Notes under the pieces: generated by a model | Database searches by the model: none | The model's input: only the letters and a program-made list of their open reading frames with translations | What the model was told of the DNA's origin: nothing | NCBI GenBank assembly: GCA_020466095.1 | Contig: CM035806.1 | Span: 123,218,661 to 123,282,660, forward strand | Source: Chlorops oryzae | Taxonomy: Eukaryota > Arthropoda > Insecta > Diptera > Chloropidae | Length of the DNA stretch: 64,000 bases | Reading direction: 5' to 3' | Position numbers and translations under genes: made by a program | In this document: positions 43,411 to 54,170 of the stretch, piece by piece | Layout: the number at the start of each line of letters is the position of its first letter | How positions within the stretch are numbered: position 1 is the first letter of the stretch

Positions 43411-44727
43411 TTTTTATACCCAGCGTAAGCGGGGTATATTAGTTTTGTGCAAATCTTGTAACAGGGAGAATTAAGCATCGGAGATATAGAAAAATATATA
43501 TAGAAATGATCAGGATCAAAAACTGAATCGATTTAGACATGTCCGTCTGTCCGTCTGTCCGTCTGTCCGCTGTCCGTCCTGTCCGTCCGTCCGTGGTCGG
43601 ATCTCCTCCGAAACGGCTGAACCAATGAAGTCGAAATTTGGCACACATGTATATCGGGGTCCGAGTATGATCCTAAGTAAAAATGGGAGACATCCGCCCA
43701 CTGCCACGCCCACAAATTAATTTATTGTGTTTTCAGTAAAATGCTTGTAACTTGCGAACCACTCAACACATTTCATTGATATTTGGTGTGCTGGTAAGCT
43801 ACCAAAAGGGACATTTGCTGGCAAAAAATGGACGCCGCCCTCCTCGAGCCACGCCCACAAATAAGCCCAAAAGTAAGGGCTTATCGTAACTTGTGAAGTA
43901 AAAGGCGTAGAAGCTTCAAATTCGCAGCATAGGTTGACCAAGGCAAATGAAAGGTGTAGGAATAAAAATTTATGTAGCCCGCCCACTGCCACGCCCACAA
44001 ATAGAGAATTTTCGTAACTTCCGAAGTAAAAGGCGTAGAAGCTTCAAATTCGCAACATAGGTTCACCAAGGCGAATCAAAGGTGTAGGAAAAAATTTTTT
44101 GTGGCCCGCCCACTGCCACGCCCACAAATGAAGACTTTTCGTAACTTCCGAAGTAAAAGGCGTATAAGCTTCGAATTCGCAACATAGGTTCACCAAGGCG
44201 AATGAAAGCTGTAGGAAAAAAATTTTATGTGGCCCGCCCACTGCCACGCCCACAAATAAAGATTTTTCGTAACTTCCGAAGTAAAAGGCGTAGAAGCTCC
44301 AAATTCGCAACATAGGTTCACCATGGCGAATGAAAGGTGTAGGAAAAAAATTTTATGTGGCCCGCAAACTGCCACGCCCACAAATAAAGATTTTTCGTAA
44401 CTTCCGAAGTAAAAGGCGTAGAAGCTCCAAATTCGCAACATAGGTTCACTAAGGCGAAAGAAAGGTGTAGGGAAAAAATTTATGTGGCCCGCCCACTGCC
44501 ACGCCCATAAATGAAGATTTTTCATAACTTCCGAAGTAAAAGGCGTAGAAGCTTCAAATTCGCACCATAGGTTCATCAAGGGGAATGAAAGGTGAAGGAA
44601 AATATTTTATGTGGCCCACCCACTGCCACGCCCACAAATAGAGAAGCAAAACATAGTGCGCTCATAATGTCGGGACGCTGGGTATTTCAAAGTCGGGCTT
44701 GACCGACTTTAGCTTTCTTACTTGTTT
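43411..44727 (+). mobile_element. DINE/HINE family B with internal tandem array
   Basis: 5' end TTTTTATACCCAGCGTAAGC, (GTCY)n at 43541-43592, 3' hairpin AAGTCGGGCTTGACCGACTT at about 44691 followed by TAGCTTTCTTACTTGTTTT. Between them lie six to seven tandem units of about 127 bp (43857-44640), each with CCACTGCCACGCCCAC and GTAACTTCCGAAGTAAAAGG. The overlapping Trp/Phe-rich frames on the minus strand are translations of this array. Confidence 0.85.
43857..44640 (+). repeat. 127-bp tandem repeat in DINE family B
   Basis: Unit landmarks CCACTGCCACGCCCAC recur at about 43983, 44108, 44237, 44366, 44493 and 44620, a spacing of 125-129 bp. The short copy at 56716 has only one unit, so the array is an expansion specific to this copy. 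Confidence 0.85.
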
Positions 44728-44920
44728 TAAACTAGTGTTATTTTATATTTTTTGCACGAATTTCCGAGTAGGCGACAGTTCATGCAATTCTTCTTGCGTC
44801 AGCTTGGCCCATTGTCTGAAATTTCTTTTTTCGTTTTATATATAAAATGTATAATTCTTATTCTCAATGGGGGGGTTTTAACCCCCAAAATCCCCCCGTG
44901 CGCACGGGCCTGATCAGAGA

Positions 44921-45608
44921 TGAAGGATGTCTGGTCAAATAAAAGTACATTCGTCCCATTTGACACAACGCATAAGTAAAGCATACTAGGATTACAGTTG
45001 TGTGAAAAACGAGTAGCAATTTTCGGGTTTACAATAGAAAGTCCAGCAGTTTTTATAGAGTCTACAAGTTCATTTGCAGCAGAGTCGTAACGAAGAAGAT
45101 CAGTATTGAAATCCCCACATACAAAAAAAGCATCATACGCTGTAAGAATAGAAATTAATCCAGAAAAGTAAGTGCTACAATTGATATTGCGATTTGGATT
45201 GTAAGCACACGACAAGAAAATTTTACGTGACTCATCAGAAATTTCGATACTAATGTACTCTATTTCACTAACAGCAGATTTGTCAATGATTTTAAACTTT
45301 ATACCGCTCTTACAATTAATCGCAATACCTCCACCTCTTTTTCCAACTCGGTCATTACGAATTAGATAAAAGCCTCTAATGGCAAGTATAGAATCAGATA
45401 AATCATTTGAGAACCAAGTTTCAGTTATACATATTATATCTGCGTCACAGCTCTCAAAGACATACCTAACGTAGTCCAGCTTAGCGCTGTTTAAACTACG
45501 AGCGATATATAATACTTATATGCTACGAGCATTGAAATGAACAACTCTCAGTCCAACATGACGCTTGCATATAATATTAATGTGATTTCCATCGACACTG
45601 CTAAAAGT
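44921..45608 (-). pseudogene. LINE ORF2 endonuclease domain fragment
   Basis: Read from 45608 down: LRVVHFNARSI (start of the endonuclease, with its Asn), a stretch with ADIICITETWF that carries the catalytic Glu, and FFVCGDFNTDLLR (DFN motif) in the frame 44799-45215. The last about 40 residues of that printed frame are hAT sequence. It is broken by several stops. Downstream it connects to 40641, upstream to 47492. The domain nicks target DNA for target-primed reverse transcription. Confidence 0.8.
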
Positions 45609-45616
45609 GTTGCTAC

Positions 45617-47483
45617 TAGTGTCCGATCGAAGGTTCGGCTTCGGCTTCGGTAATCGGCATAATCGGCCAATTTTTAATCTTCGGCTTCGGCTGGAAAAAG
45701 CCGAATATTTTAGCCGAATATTTTTGCATTTTAATGGAAGTAAAAAAGTCACGATAGATTTTCAATTGCTTCATTGAGACCTTTTACACTAGTGAATTAT
45801 TGCCGTAAATTTTTGCACAATTGCACAAAAGTTTTCAACATTAAACGCATGGCCGAGAATTATTTATCTGCCCCTACAACAAGCGTGGCCAGCGAACAAC
45901 TCTTTAGCGCTGCCGGTCAACTGTATACTGAACGACGATCAAATCTCCTCGGAAAAAATGCTGATAAGCTGCTATTTTTAGCTTATAATATTAAGCTTTT
46001 TAATTTTGATTACACGGGTCTGCAAAAATAATTTTTTTTCGCCTCCTTTTGAGTTTGAGTAGTGGCTCTAGTAGATTTTGGTCTGCAGAATAATTGAAAA
46101 ATATCAAAAAAATTCATTCGAGACGAAAAACAAGTGGATTTTTCAATTCAAAGTTATGTTTTGTTGTGTAAGTTAGGGCAACAGGCCTTTTCGCATGGGA
46201 AAAACTATTTTCCTCGTCACTCTTTATTCTTTAAGTGACAAAACCATTTCAAACTATTTCTACCAACGACTTTCGTCGTTGCCTCTTAACTTCTTTTTTT
46301 ATTATTTATTATTTATGGTGTCGCAATATTATATTTAGCGATATTCACTTGTAAGCAGTTTTGCGTTCGATCGAGTCAAATTGACCGTTCCACTTTATGA
46401 TGTCGCAATATCATATTTAGCGATATTCGTTGGAAAGCAGTTTTGCGTTGGTCACACATTGACCGTTCCACTTAAGAATGTTGAATTTGGAAATTCATCA
46501 CCCACATGTGAGTTGCAGCCGTTGCACTTTTCTTTTGGCGTTTTAAGCGGTGTAGTGAAAGGTTTCTTTAGGTTAAGAAAAGTATTCTGAAGACAGTCTT
46601 AATCGAGCCTCAAACCTACATAGTAGGGAATTAAAAATTTTACATAAAAATATAAAATAAAACTATTCAACTTTGAAATAAGAATTCGAGCCTACATAGT
46701 AGGACACTAATTGTAATAAATTTAGATAACCCGTTTAATTTTCAATAAAGTGTAATCTAAAACCATAACGGAAAGTTGTCTTATTTACTTGTATACGAAA
46801 ATCCGAATTGAGTTGTTTTAGAAAAGCCTTTATATCGTGAAAGAGGTTTGTGCTACAGTTGTGAGATTTGATATTTTCTGCACACAATTGATTGGCCTGC
46901 CATTTAATATATCGATATAGAAAAAGAGGCTGTTAATGGTTGTGTTATTTTCATTTAAACTCAAAAAATAATGAAAATTTTATATATATTTTTAAATTTT
47001 TTGACTTTGAGCATCATTTTACACGATTCATTTAAAGATTTTATAATAATTTTTGATATAATATTGAAGAATGATGTTTAAAAAATACAAAAGTTTTTAA
47101 AATTTTAAAAAAGCTTAAGCCACATTGGATAAAAATTAGTTTAAATGAAACAATGGTGCTTAAAAATTCAAACGCGATTTTCTCGAAATCCTTACGTGAT
47201 GGAATTTTTTTGATATTTTTCATTTATTCAGCAGTCCAAAATCTACTAGAGCCACTATTCAAACTCAAAAGGAGGATTTCATTGCCGACCAGTGTTATTA
47301 ATTGAAAGTTTTTTTTTTTGTTACTGAGGTGTTATTTTGTGCTTGTCAAATGAATAAAGACTGATTTTGTTTCCTTACTGTAAAATGTTTTGCATTCGGC
47401 TTCGGCCTTCGGTCTTCGGCCGAAGTCTTCAACTCTGCCGATTGTTCGGCTTCGGCTAAAAATCCACCTTCGGTCGGACACTA
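45617..47483 (+). mobile_element. hAT element, 1867 bp, in the LINE
   Basis: TIR TAGTGTCCGAYCGAAGGT at both ends with TTCGGCTTCGGCT subterminal repeats, and a perfect 8-bp TSD GTTGCTAC at 45609-45616 and 47484-47491. It keeps a C-terminal transposase piece at 45774-46031, with about 1.4 kb of non-coding DNA after it. The solo end at 312-359 belongs to the same family. Confidence 0.92.
45774..46031 (+). pseudogene. hAT transposase dimerisation domain, C-terminal
   Basis: 85 residues. AENYLSAPTTSVASEQLFSA followed by ERRSNLLGKNADKLLFLAYN is the classic hAT C-terminal dimerisation region of BED-finger type transposases. The frame ends with NFDYTGLQK and a stop, the natural C-terminus. The remaining coding sequence is absent. 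Confidence 0.85.
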
Positions 47484-47491
47484 GTTGCTAC

Positions 47492-47771
47492 CCATCATGG
47501 AAGAGATCACTATCAAGCACAGCGTAGTACTTACAATTATTTTTATGCATAGGAGGATAAAGAGATGAAATTGAAGAGAAGGATAATAAAAAATTCTTAA
47601 TATTGAGCAGCCACAATTTTTCAATACTATTTTTGTCATATACACGTTTAGATTCCTCACAATCATAATTAGCTGCATAAAACATAATCTCTCGATTTGC
47701 TTTAGTGAGTGCTTCGTGCATATAGAATTTCCCATTTCCAAGTTCTCAAATATCTTGAAGAGACATTGATC
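47492..47771 (-). pseudogene. LINE ORF1 C-terminal part / ORF1-ORF2 junction
   Basis: Read on the minus strand, 47488-47721 gives MHEALTKANREIMFYA with Lys/Tyr/Asn-rich residues after it. The EALTKANREI block resembles the C-terminal region of L1/jockey-group ORF1 proteins, where a VNE-LT motif is common. Downstream it joins the endonuclease start at 45608; upstream it is cut at 47772 by CAGTGGCGTA sequence. Confidence 0.55.
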
Positions 47772-50180
47772 CAGTGGCGTAGAGTGTGTTATTGCCGCCC
47801 CATATTTCGCCGCCCCCTATTTTTTTATTAGTGCAAATTATATGACTGCAACCCTAATTTAAGATTATATTAAAAAAATAAAATATGTTGCGTGAAATGT
47901 TATGCACTTTTTAAGCCCCGCACTCCTCCCTCTTGTTTTATTTATTTTTTTTTCAATAAAAAGGCCACGATTTTTCAATTATTAAAAATTTACTTTTCCG
48001 AAGAAAGAAGGAGCAAAAGAAATGAACTGCTCACGTGAAGCAGTCTCTCTAATGCCCTCAACTATTGCATTTAACTGAATTTGGCTGTAGCGAATTAAGC
48101 ATTTATTGCTGCATTTAACCTGAGTTCAGCCTCTTTAAATGCAGCTTCTTCTAATTGCAACTTTCGTTTTTTCTGCTAAAATCAGATTTTAATTTAAATG
48201 CTAAATTCAGTTAAATGCAATAGTCTGTAAGCAGTGGCGTAAGTTCACCTTGCGGGGCCCGGCAGAATTTTTTTTCGGGGGCCCCCTCTATCCAGAGACC
48301 AACATATATTTAATATATTATATTATAGTTAGGGCAACAGAAAATATTTACAGAAATTTTACTTTAAAATATTTTTTTTTTTTTTTGAGTCGAAAAAATT
48401 TTTTTAATCAAAATATTTTTTAATATGGCGAAATATTTTCTTAAATATTAAAATATGTACGATAAAAAGAAAATTTTTCTCTGCAGTAGGCGTATTGATT
48501 TGATGAAACGTTTTTCGTTTCTAATTGTTTTTCTTCCTATGGTTCTGATCGGTCCAAAATTAACCAAAATAACGTGTAAATATTTTTAATGAAGGATTTG
48601 ATATCGGTCTTTCGATGGCAGATTTACCGAATAGAGTAGAACATATGCAGCTGCCTAGGGCGCCATATTTTCGGGCTTAAATTCTGGCCGTCAATAAAAG
48701 AAAGAGCGAATTTGGCTGTTGTCTGAGGCGGCAAAGTCGTAAATTGTCTTAATCCGCCCTTGCGGTCTTTTGTATCTAAGCACATTTGGAAATCGTTTTT
48801 GAACACAATTAATTTCTTTATATTTTTTTTTTTTTTTAGAGCACCATCAATATCAGCCATTTTCAATGGAATTTGGAGTTGCAAGCTTTAGGCTAAAACA
48901 AAAGAAGTTTCCTAAATGGGACCTCCACTTAAATTTTTTATAGTTTATTATTTGGCCGTGAAAGAAGCGTATGTTGTGCAGGGATGGACGTAAAAGTATA
49001 GCAAATGATTTTACCTATTGAGTGCTCTGCTATCCAGTTAATATTATAAAGTAAAAAATTTTACTAAAATCTTTAGTCTATTTTATTTTAATGAATAATA
49101 ACATATTTTTTGCATAATATGCAAAAAAAAGCCCCGAGCCATCAGTCTGAAGAACGCTTCGATGCGGCGAAAAAAGCTCGAAATATATTCCTTCACTTTC
49201 GGCATCACAAAAATTGTGGCTAGTTTGGAGAAGTCGAAACTATTTTTTTTTACTGTAAAATTAGTGGCTGGGAATTGAAATTTAAAAATATTTTTCGCTT
49301 GACACAGTGCGTGGGGCCCCTGGGTTAGGGGCCCGGGAGATTGTCACCCCTAAGACCCCCGATAGTTACGCCACTGTCTGTAAGCAGCATAAATGTCCCT
49401 CAAGAATTTTTTTGTTTTGATTTAAATCAATTTGCCCGTATTTATTATATTTTAGTTTAGTTTAGTTACTATATTAATTGGTAAAACATGAATGCATGGC
49501 ATTATTAAATAAATTGCCGTCAAATTTTTATTTATTTAAGTTAATTTGCTCATATGTTTATATATCACGAAAATTTTTATATACTCAAGTTTTTCGGTAG
49601 TTTTGTATTTGACATTAAATTTATTTCATCTTAAACAGTTTTAGTTTGGCTGAGAAAAATCCCAACTATTTATTAATTTTTATATAAAAGCTAAATAAAC
49701 GCTTGAGAATTCAAATAAACTCCTTCAAACACATATCTACGCTATCTTATTACCCTATTTTTGTCATAAGCAAATCCGCTCTCAGTCAAATCACGTTAAA
49801 AATGAGCCTTTTTACCTACACACTATACAAACGGCTTGTACAAACATCACCGAAAATCAAAATTTTTTGATGTACGCGCAAGCACAAAAACAGGTACACA
49901 CTACACAACATGCTTGTATAAACATGGAATTGTGCAAATGCTTGTATGGTGTATTTGAGCCTTTATGTTGCGAAATATCGATACTCCTTCAATATCTAAC
50001 AATATCGATGCAACTCAAATCTCAAGTTCAATGGCTGAATGTACACTATTCTAATTGTTCAAACGGCGACGCTCACCGCCCCTTGACATGTGCCGCCCAG
50101 GGCTTTCGCACCGCCCCCCCCCCCCCCATATGGTAAAAAAGGGACCGTTTTTGGTCCAAATGGACCAAAGAGGCAACCGT
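47772..50180. other. Foreign block inside LINE ORF1, probably old hAT-type DNA
   Basis: Starts CAGTGGCGTAGAGTG, a hAT-like end, with GCCGCCCC motifs near both edges (47800 and 50080-50130, including a C14 run at 50115-50128). A matching right TIR and TSD were not found, so more than one event is likely. It contains the hAT copy at 48232-49376. The region 49400-50060 is plain AT-rich DNA. Confidence 0.45.
48232..49376. mobile_element. hAT element, 1145 bp, non-autonomous
   Basis: TIR CAGTGGCGTAA at both ends and a perfect 8-bp TSD TCTGTAAG at 48224-48231 and 49377-49384. The frame at 48624-48884 (-) has no transposase feature. CTGCCTAGGGCGCCAT and GGCGGATTAAGAC-type pieces at 48650-48760 may be an older insertion. 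Confidence 0.9.
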
Positions 50181-50438
50181 GCTCACATTCTCGTTTTTCA
50201 ACCACACTTCGTAACGCAATTAGCTCCGACTTCAGAGCAGAGATTTCCTCACAAGTGGCTTCGACGGCTGAAAGTCTGACGCTGAGCAATTTGTTCGTTG
50301 TTTTGACTTCGAGCACTTCGGCGTTTAGGTCGCTGATCTTTTGGGATAACCTCTCTTCACTGCTCTTTACTTCTTTCCGAATATCTTCCACGATACTCTT
50401 TTTCAATTTCTCAAAGTCACGAGCCTAATCAACCTGTA
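50181..50438 (-). pseudogene. LINE ORF1 coiled-coil fragment
   Basis: ARDFEKLKKSIVEDIRKEVK followed by a heptad-rich stretch (SSEERLSQKI, VEATCEEISALKSELIALRS) reads as a coiled coil, the trimerisation part of LINE ORF1 proteins. The end of the printed frame (50059-50180) is Gly-rich foreign sequence. Upstream it connects to 51309, with one stop codon near the insertion site. Confidence 0.7.
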
Positions 50439-50635
50439 CACCGAGAGAAATAAGAACTGTTAAATCAACCACTTAGAACAGTTAAAGTAAGAGTGGTCAA
50501 ATTAACTGTATTCCCCGTTAAATGCACTGAAAAAGGAAGTCAAATCAACAGTTGAAAAGTAGTCACTTTTTATGTTCAAATTCGCTTTCGTTCACTTAGA
50601 CGTATAAGTTCGCATTCTGATCATCCGCCTATGGA

Positions 50636-50709
50636 GTGTTCAATAGCTCAGTTGTTTAGGCTGTGAGTTGACCGTCGTGAGATTCGGGGTTCAATCCCTG
50701 CTGGCGGCG
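50636..50709 (+). repeat. tRNA-like sequence 1
   Basis: A-box AATAGCTCAGTTGTTTAGGC and B-box GGGGTTCAATCCC with a perfect 3-4 bp T-stem (GGG/CCC). The spacing fits a tRNA. The acceptor stem is not convincing. A following T-rich run could act as pol III terminator. Confidence 0.5.
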
Positions 50710-50900
50710 GGAATTTTTCTGGATTTTTTTTTTAATTACAGTTTTTTTTTTTTGTTATGAGTGTAGTTGTTTTTTAAGTCAAAAATTTTCTCCTAAATTT
50801 TTAAGATTTTAATTTATTTAATTTTTTTTAATGGTTCATTTTCAAGCAAAAAATTTTGCAACCATAAGCTCAAGTGAGCGTTTTGACAAACAAATTAAAT

Positions 50901-50977
50901 TCGTTCGTTTAGCGTAATGGTTAAGACGTTCGCCCAGCGAAGTGGTGGTCTGCGGTTCAAGGCTCGGCCGAGGCGAG
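50901..50977 (+). repeat. tRNA-like sequence 2
   Basis: A-box TTAGCGTAATGGTTAAGACG and B-box GCGGTTCAAGGCTC, with a TTCG/CGAA stem between. Weaker T-stem than module 1; likely a relic or SINE head. Confidence 0.45.
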
Positions 50978-51308
50978 AAAATTTAAAGAGATGAAAGAGA
51001 AAAAGATTTAAAAAGAAACAAATAAATAAATAAAAAATATAATAATTTAATAAAAAAAAAAAAAAAAATATTAATAAAAGAAGGTAAAAAAAAGTCAAAG
51101 CAAAAAATAAATTTTTTTTCCCCAGTCGCTGGTGACAGTTGATTTAACCGCGAGACAGTTATATCAACCATCAGGTAGTTATATCCCTATTGACTGTATT
51201 TGTACTGTTGAATCGACCGCTACTACACATAAGCTAAGAATTAACGGTGAACTCGGTTATTTTAACCTGATTTTTCAGTTAATTTAACTACCTTTTTCTC
51301 TCGGTGTA

Positions 51309-51402
51309 CCGTTGATTGACTTTTCTGAAGGGACGGAGACGAGGTATTTCCCACCGAAGACAGCTTGGCGCTCCGAGTAGAAATTTTATTGTTCTCAGCC
51401 AT
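51309..51402 (-). pseudogene. LINE ORF1 N-terminus
   Basis: ATG at 51402 begins MAENNKISTRSAKLSS followed by a Ser-rich run up to the insertion at 51307. It fits the start of the coiled-coil ORF1 at 50181-50438, so the LINE (minus strand) begins near or above 51402; its 5' end was not located. Confidence 0.6.
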
Positions 51403-52092
51403 AAAATTAACAAAATTGCCATAAGGAGAACACTTAAATTACAATCGCAATGCTTTCAAATGCTAATGAATTATGCAGCACAGTTTACAACAGTTCAGTT
51501 TTGAATTTTTTATTTTTTAATACAGGCAAAAATAAATTTAGCCACTCAAAATATATGAACTTTTAGAGAACTAGGAAAACACGACTTTTTGCGCCAACGT
51601 AACATAACAGAATTTTTATGATTAAGTGATTTCATCTAATATAGCAATTTCTAGATAATAGCCCTTTCCATATGGTGTTTAACTGTGAAGTGTTTAGCTT
51701 AAACACTTCGATAAAACACTACCGTTTTGGCTTGACAGCTGTTCGTGTATTTTCATTTTTATTTCAAAAGCCGCAAAACTCTTTACATTTGCTCGAAAAT
51801 TATTAAATTTATTTTTATGTGGGTTCATACATATTACTATTTATTTCAAAAACAAATTTTAAGAAATTGAAAACGGTTAATAATCAAATAAAATAGCCTT
51901 TCCATAAATCAGTATATTTGGCCAAAATGTATGAAACCTACCGATAGCGAGAAAATCCCTGGGGACCTTTTTAATTTTCAAACTCAAATTACTTCTTGAC
52001 GGCTCAATTTTCAATGAATTTCGAGATATTACACTAATTTTAAAAACATATCTTCTTATTTACCCTCCGTTATCGCCAGGGCAACCAAGAAT
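51403..52092. other. No gene; possible LINE 5' UTR then unrelated DNA
   Basis: AT-rich. CCATATGGTGTTTAACTGTG at 51668 pairs with CACCATATGGAA near 56580 and GTTAAACACG 56545, hinting at the outer edges of a still larger unit. No coding sequence. Confidence 0.35.
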
Positions 52093-52809
52093 AACACTAC
52101 ACAACAAAATCGAACTTTTTGCGTGCCTTTGAGTTGAAACCAATTTTTTTTTGTAGTATTTGTTTCGCTGATTCTTAATACATACATATATGATTAAAAT
52201 TTGATAGTTAGATCACGTTTTTTAAATATCCGCTAGGAAAGGTTTTGCGAATTTTTGTCAATATTTTTTAGTCGTAGCCCTATTATCGTTCGACCGTTTC
52301 AAAAAGGCGAAAAACAAGTAGTCTCATTTTTTCTAAAAACCCAATTAAAAAATGAACCACTAATTGGATTTTTTTTTCTTGGTCTTAAAATGTTCTTAGA
52401 AATTCCCTCTTTTACTTCAGATAGCTTGAACTTGAATATCGGATCTTTTTCGGAAACTATATGGGTTTAAAATCAAGTTTTTGTACAAAATTGTTAAAAA
52501 TTTCATAAAATTTTTGCCTTTATCGACCTATAGCGTTTAAACTGTTGAGCCGATTTCATCCATATGTCCGAGGGATATGTTGTATTTTTGCTCTTCTTTC
52601 ATATAAATTAAAGATTTTTTTAAACGGTCGAACGATAATGGGGCTACGACTAAAAAATATTGACAAAAATTCGCAAAACCTTTCTTAGCGGATTTTTAAA
52701 AAACGCGAGCTAACTTTCAAATTTTAAGCATATATTAAGATTCGGCGAAACAAATACTACAAAAAATAAATTGGTTTCAAGTCAAAGGCAAATGTGTTGA
52801 GTAGTGTAA
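52093..52809. mobile_element. Foldback element, 717 bp
   Basis: Left arm 52093-52310 and right arm 52620-52809 are reverse complements with small indels: ACACTACACAAC/complement at the rims, GTAGTATTTGTTTCGC, GACAAAAATTCGCAAAACCT and GGTCGAACGATAATGGGGCT as shared blocks. The loop of about 310 bp has no recognisable gene. Confidence 0.75.
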
Positions 52810-53091
52810 TTAAATTAAGCCCTGAAAATAAACATTTCAATATTTTGAAATATTTCCGATGCTGGAACTCTGTTGTTTTCTTGAAAACACGATAATTTAT
52901 ACACACCCTGAAAAGAGTATTATGGAGTTTTATGAATCATGGAAAAGCTGGAACCAAGTTCCACAGGAAAATACTTATTTAGTTTTTCTTTAATATTAAC
53001 GTGCATACTTTTAGGGCTCAATTAAAATAATTTTGCTTGCCGTAATTATCGATTTTTGTTTTAATTTCCCTTTGACAGTTAGATAAGGGTA

Positions 53092-54138
53092 GGCTAGACG
53101 ATATGGTTAATAACCAAATTTTGGCTGTTTTTGAGTAATTTTTTGTCCCAATCCAGTTCAAACCGTGTAACCACCAACCATACGTATGGTCAAATGTCAT
53201 TTGGTTACGTTTGTTCATGCTGCAGCCAAACGTTTGGATGCCAAACTAGCCATATCGTGTAACACCCCTTTGGGACAACACGGACAAATTTGTTTAACAA
53301 ATGGGACGAATTCGCGCTGATTTGTCATTTGGTCAAGCTCAAAAATAGACCCATGACCAAATGGCAAACGTTTGTGTCGAAACTTAAGATTAATTCAAGC
53401 GATTTTTAAAAAAATGTGGTTTTATATATTTATTTCAACAGAAATCTAAAATTTTTTGAAAGAAATCGCTAAATACCTCAACGTCAAAATGAGCCTTCCA
53501 CAAGCCGAAATGCTTTTTCGCATAATTGTATCCTTTTTGGCTATAAGGGGTGAAACCAACGAAAGCAGATTTTCGAACTGAGCTTTCGTCATCCGAAGAA
53601 AATTGTTGTACAATTCGGCCTTTTCTTCTTCCATCTCTTTGTACAACTTTGCGCAAAACCCTTCTTGGTCCCAACGAGTAACCCAATTCCTTACCCAAAC
53701 TCGGGGACGTTTACGAGGATTTTCAAACACAGTTCGGTCCGAATCGTCGTCAAAAATATAGCCGGCCAATACGACGGCAAGAATTCTTTTACTTTTTGCA
53801 TTTAGCGACATTTTTTTTAAATTTTATTAAAACAATCTCTGGCCGATGTGTTCACTCTATGCACAACAATAATATTTAGCGTCAATTGACAGTTGGCCAT
53901 AATTTAATTTGGTCACTATCGTGCATATCGTGTAACACCCAAGCAAACCGAAAAAGCAATTTGGGACCGAACAATATTTGGACACTATTTAGAATTGGTG
54001 GTGCGCAAACGTTTTGGGACAAAATGTGCATATCGTGTAACCGCTAAACAAATGTCTTGCTGACAAATGAGCATACAAGCCAAAATTTAACCAAATGATT
54101 TCAACCATACGTTTGGTCATTAACCATATCGTCTAACC
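53092..54138 (-). mobile_element. PIF/Harbinger element, deleted, 1.05 kb
   Basis: GGCTAGACGATATGGTTAAT on the left and GGTTAGACGATATGGTTAAT as complement of the right end. The subterminal parts repeat CATATCGTGTAACACC and ACCATACGTTTGG. It carries the N-terminal part of a Harbinger transposase. A 3-bp TSD could not be assigned. Confidence 0.8.
53446..53811 (-). pseudogene. Harbinger (HARBI1-like) transposase N-terminus
   Basis: 121 residues from ATG 53811. RKRPRVWVRNWVTRWDQEGF and LYNNFLRMTKAQFENLLSLV, followed by SPLIAKKDTIMRKSISACGR and LTLRYLA, match the helical N-terminal region found in insect HARBI1/ALP1-like transposases. The frame then ends after ISFKKF at an internal deletion. The DDE nuclease core is missing. 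Full-length relatives are about 350-420 residues. Confidence 0.85.
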
Positions 54139-54170
54139 GTCACTATATGCTCGAAATTTCGTTTAGCTTT

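Larger units (their letters stand above)
40650..44912 (-). mobile_element. hAT element, 4.26 kb, in the LINE
   Basis: The TIR CAGGCCCGTGCGCA is at both ends, with a perfect 8-bp TSD ATCAGAGA at 40642-40649 and 44913-44920. LINE coding sequence matches up across it. It keeps the C-terminal part of a hAT transposase (40754-41452) and has itself received a foldback element (41728-43078) and a DINE (43411-44727). Confidence 0.92.
50439..51306. mobile_element. TA-flanked TIR element with two tRNA-like modules, 868 bp
   Basis: CACCGAGAGAAA at both ends in inverted orientation, with TA on each side. Subterminal repeats of the type AACTGTTAAATCAACC and their mirror images occur at both ends. Inside are two tRNA-like sequences (50636-50709 and 50901-50977) separated by AT-rich DNA. 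It interrupts LINE ORF1. The plan resembles 5609-7176. Confidence 0.7.

Noticed and set aside
43439..44579. WAWQWAG-repeat frames on the minus strand
   Set aside because: Translations of the 127-bp tandem array of a DINE; every unit gives the same peptide.
20025..50977. Functional tRNA genes at the tRNA-like sites
   Set aside because: A and B boxes are present but acceptor stems and anticodon arms do not fold convincingly; they lie in repeats.
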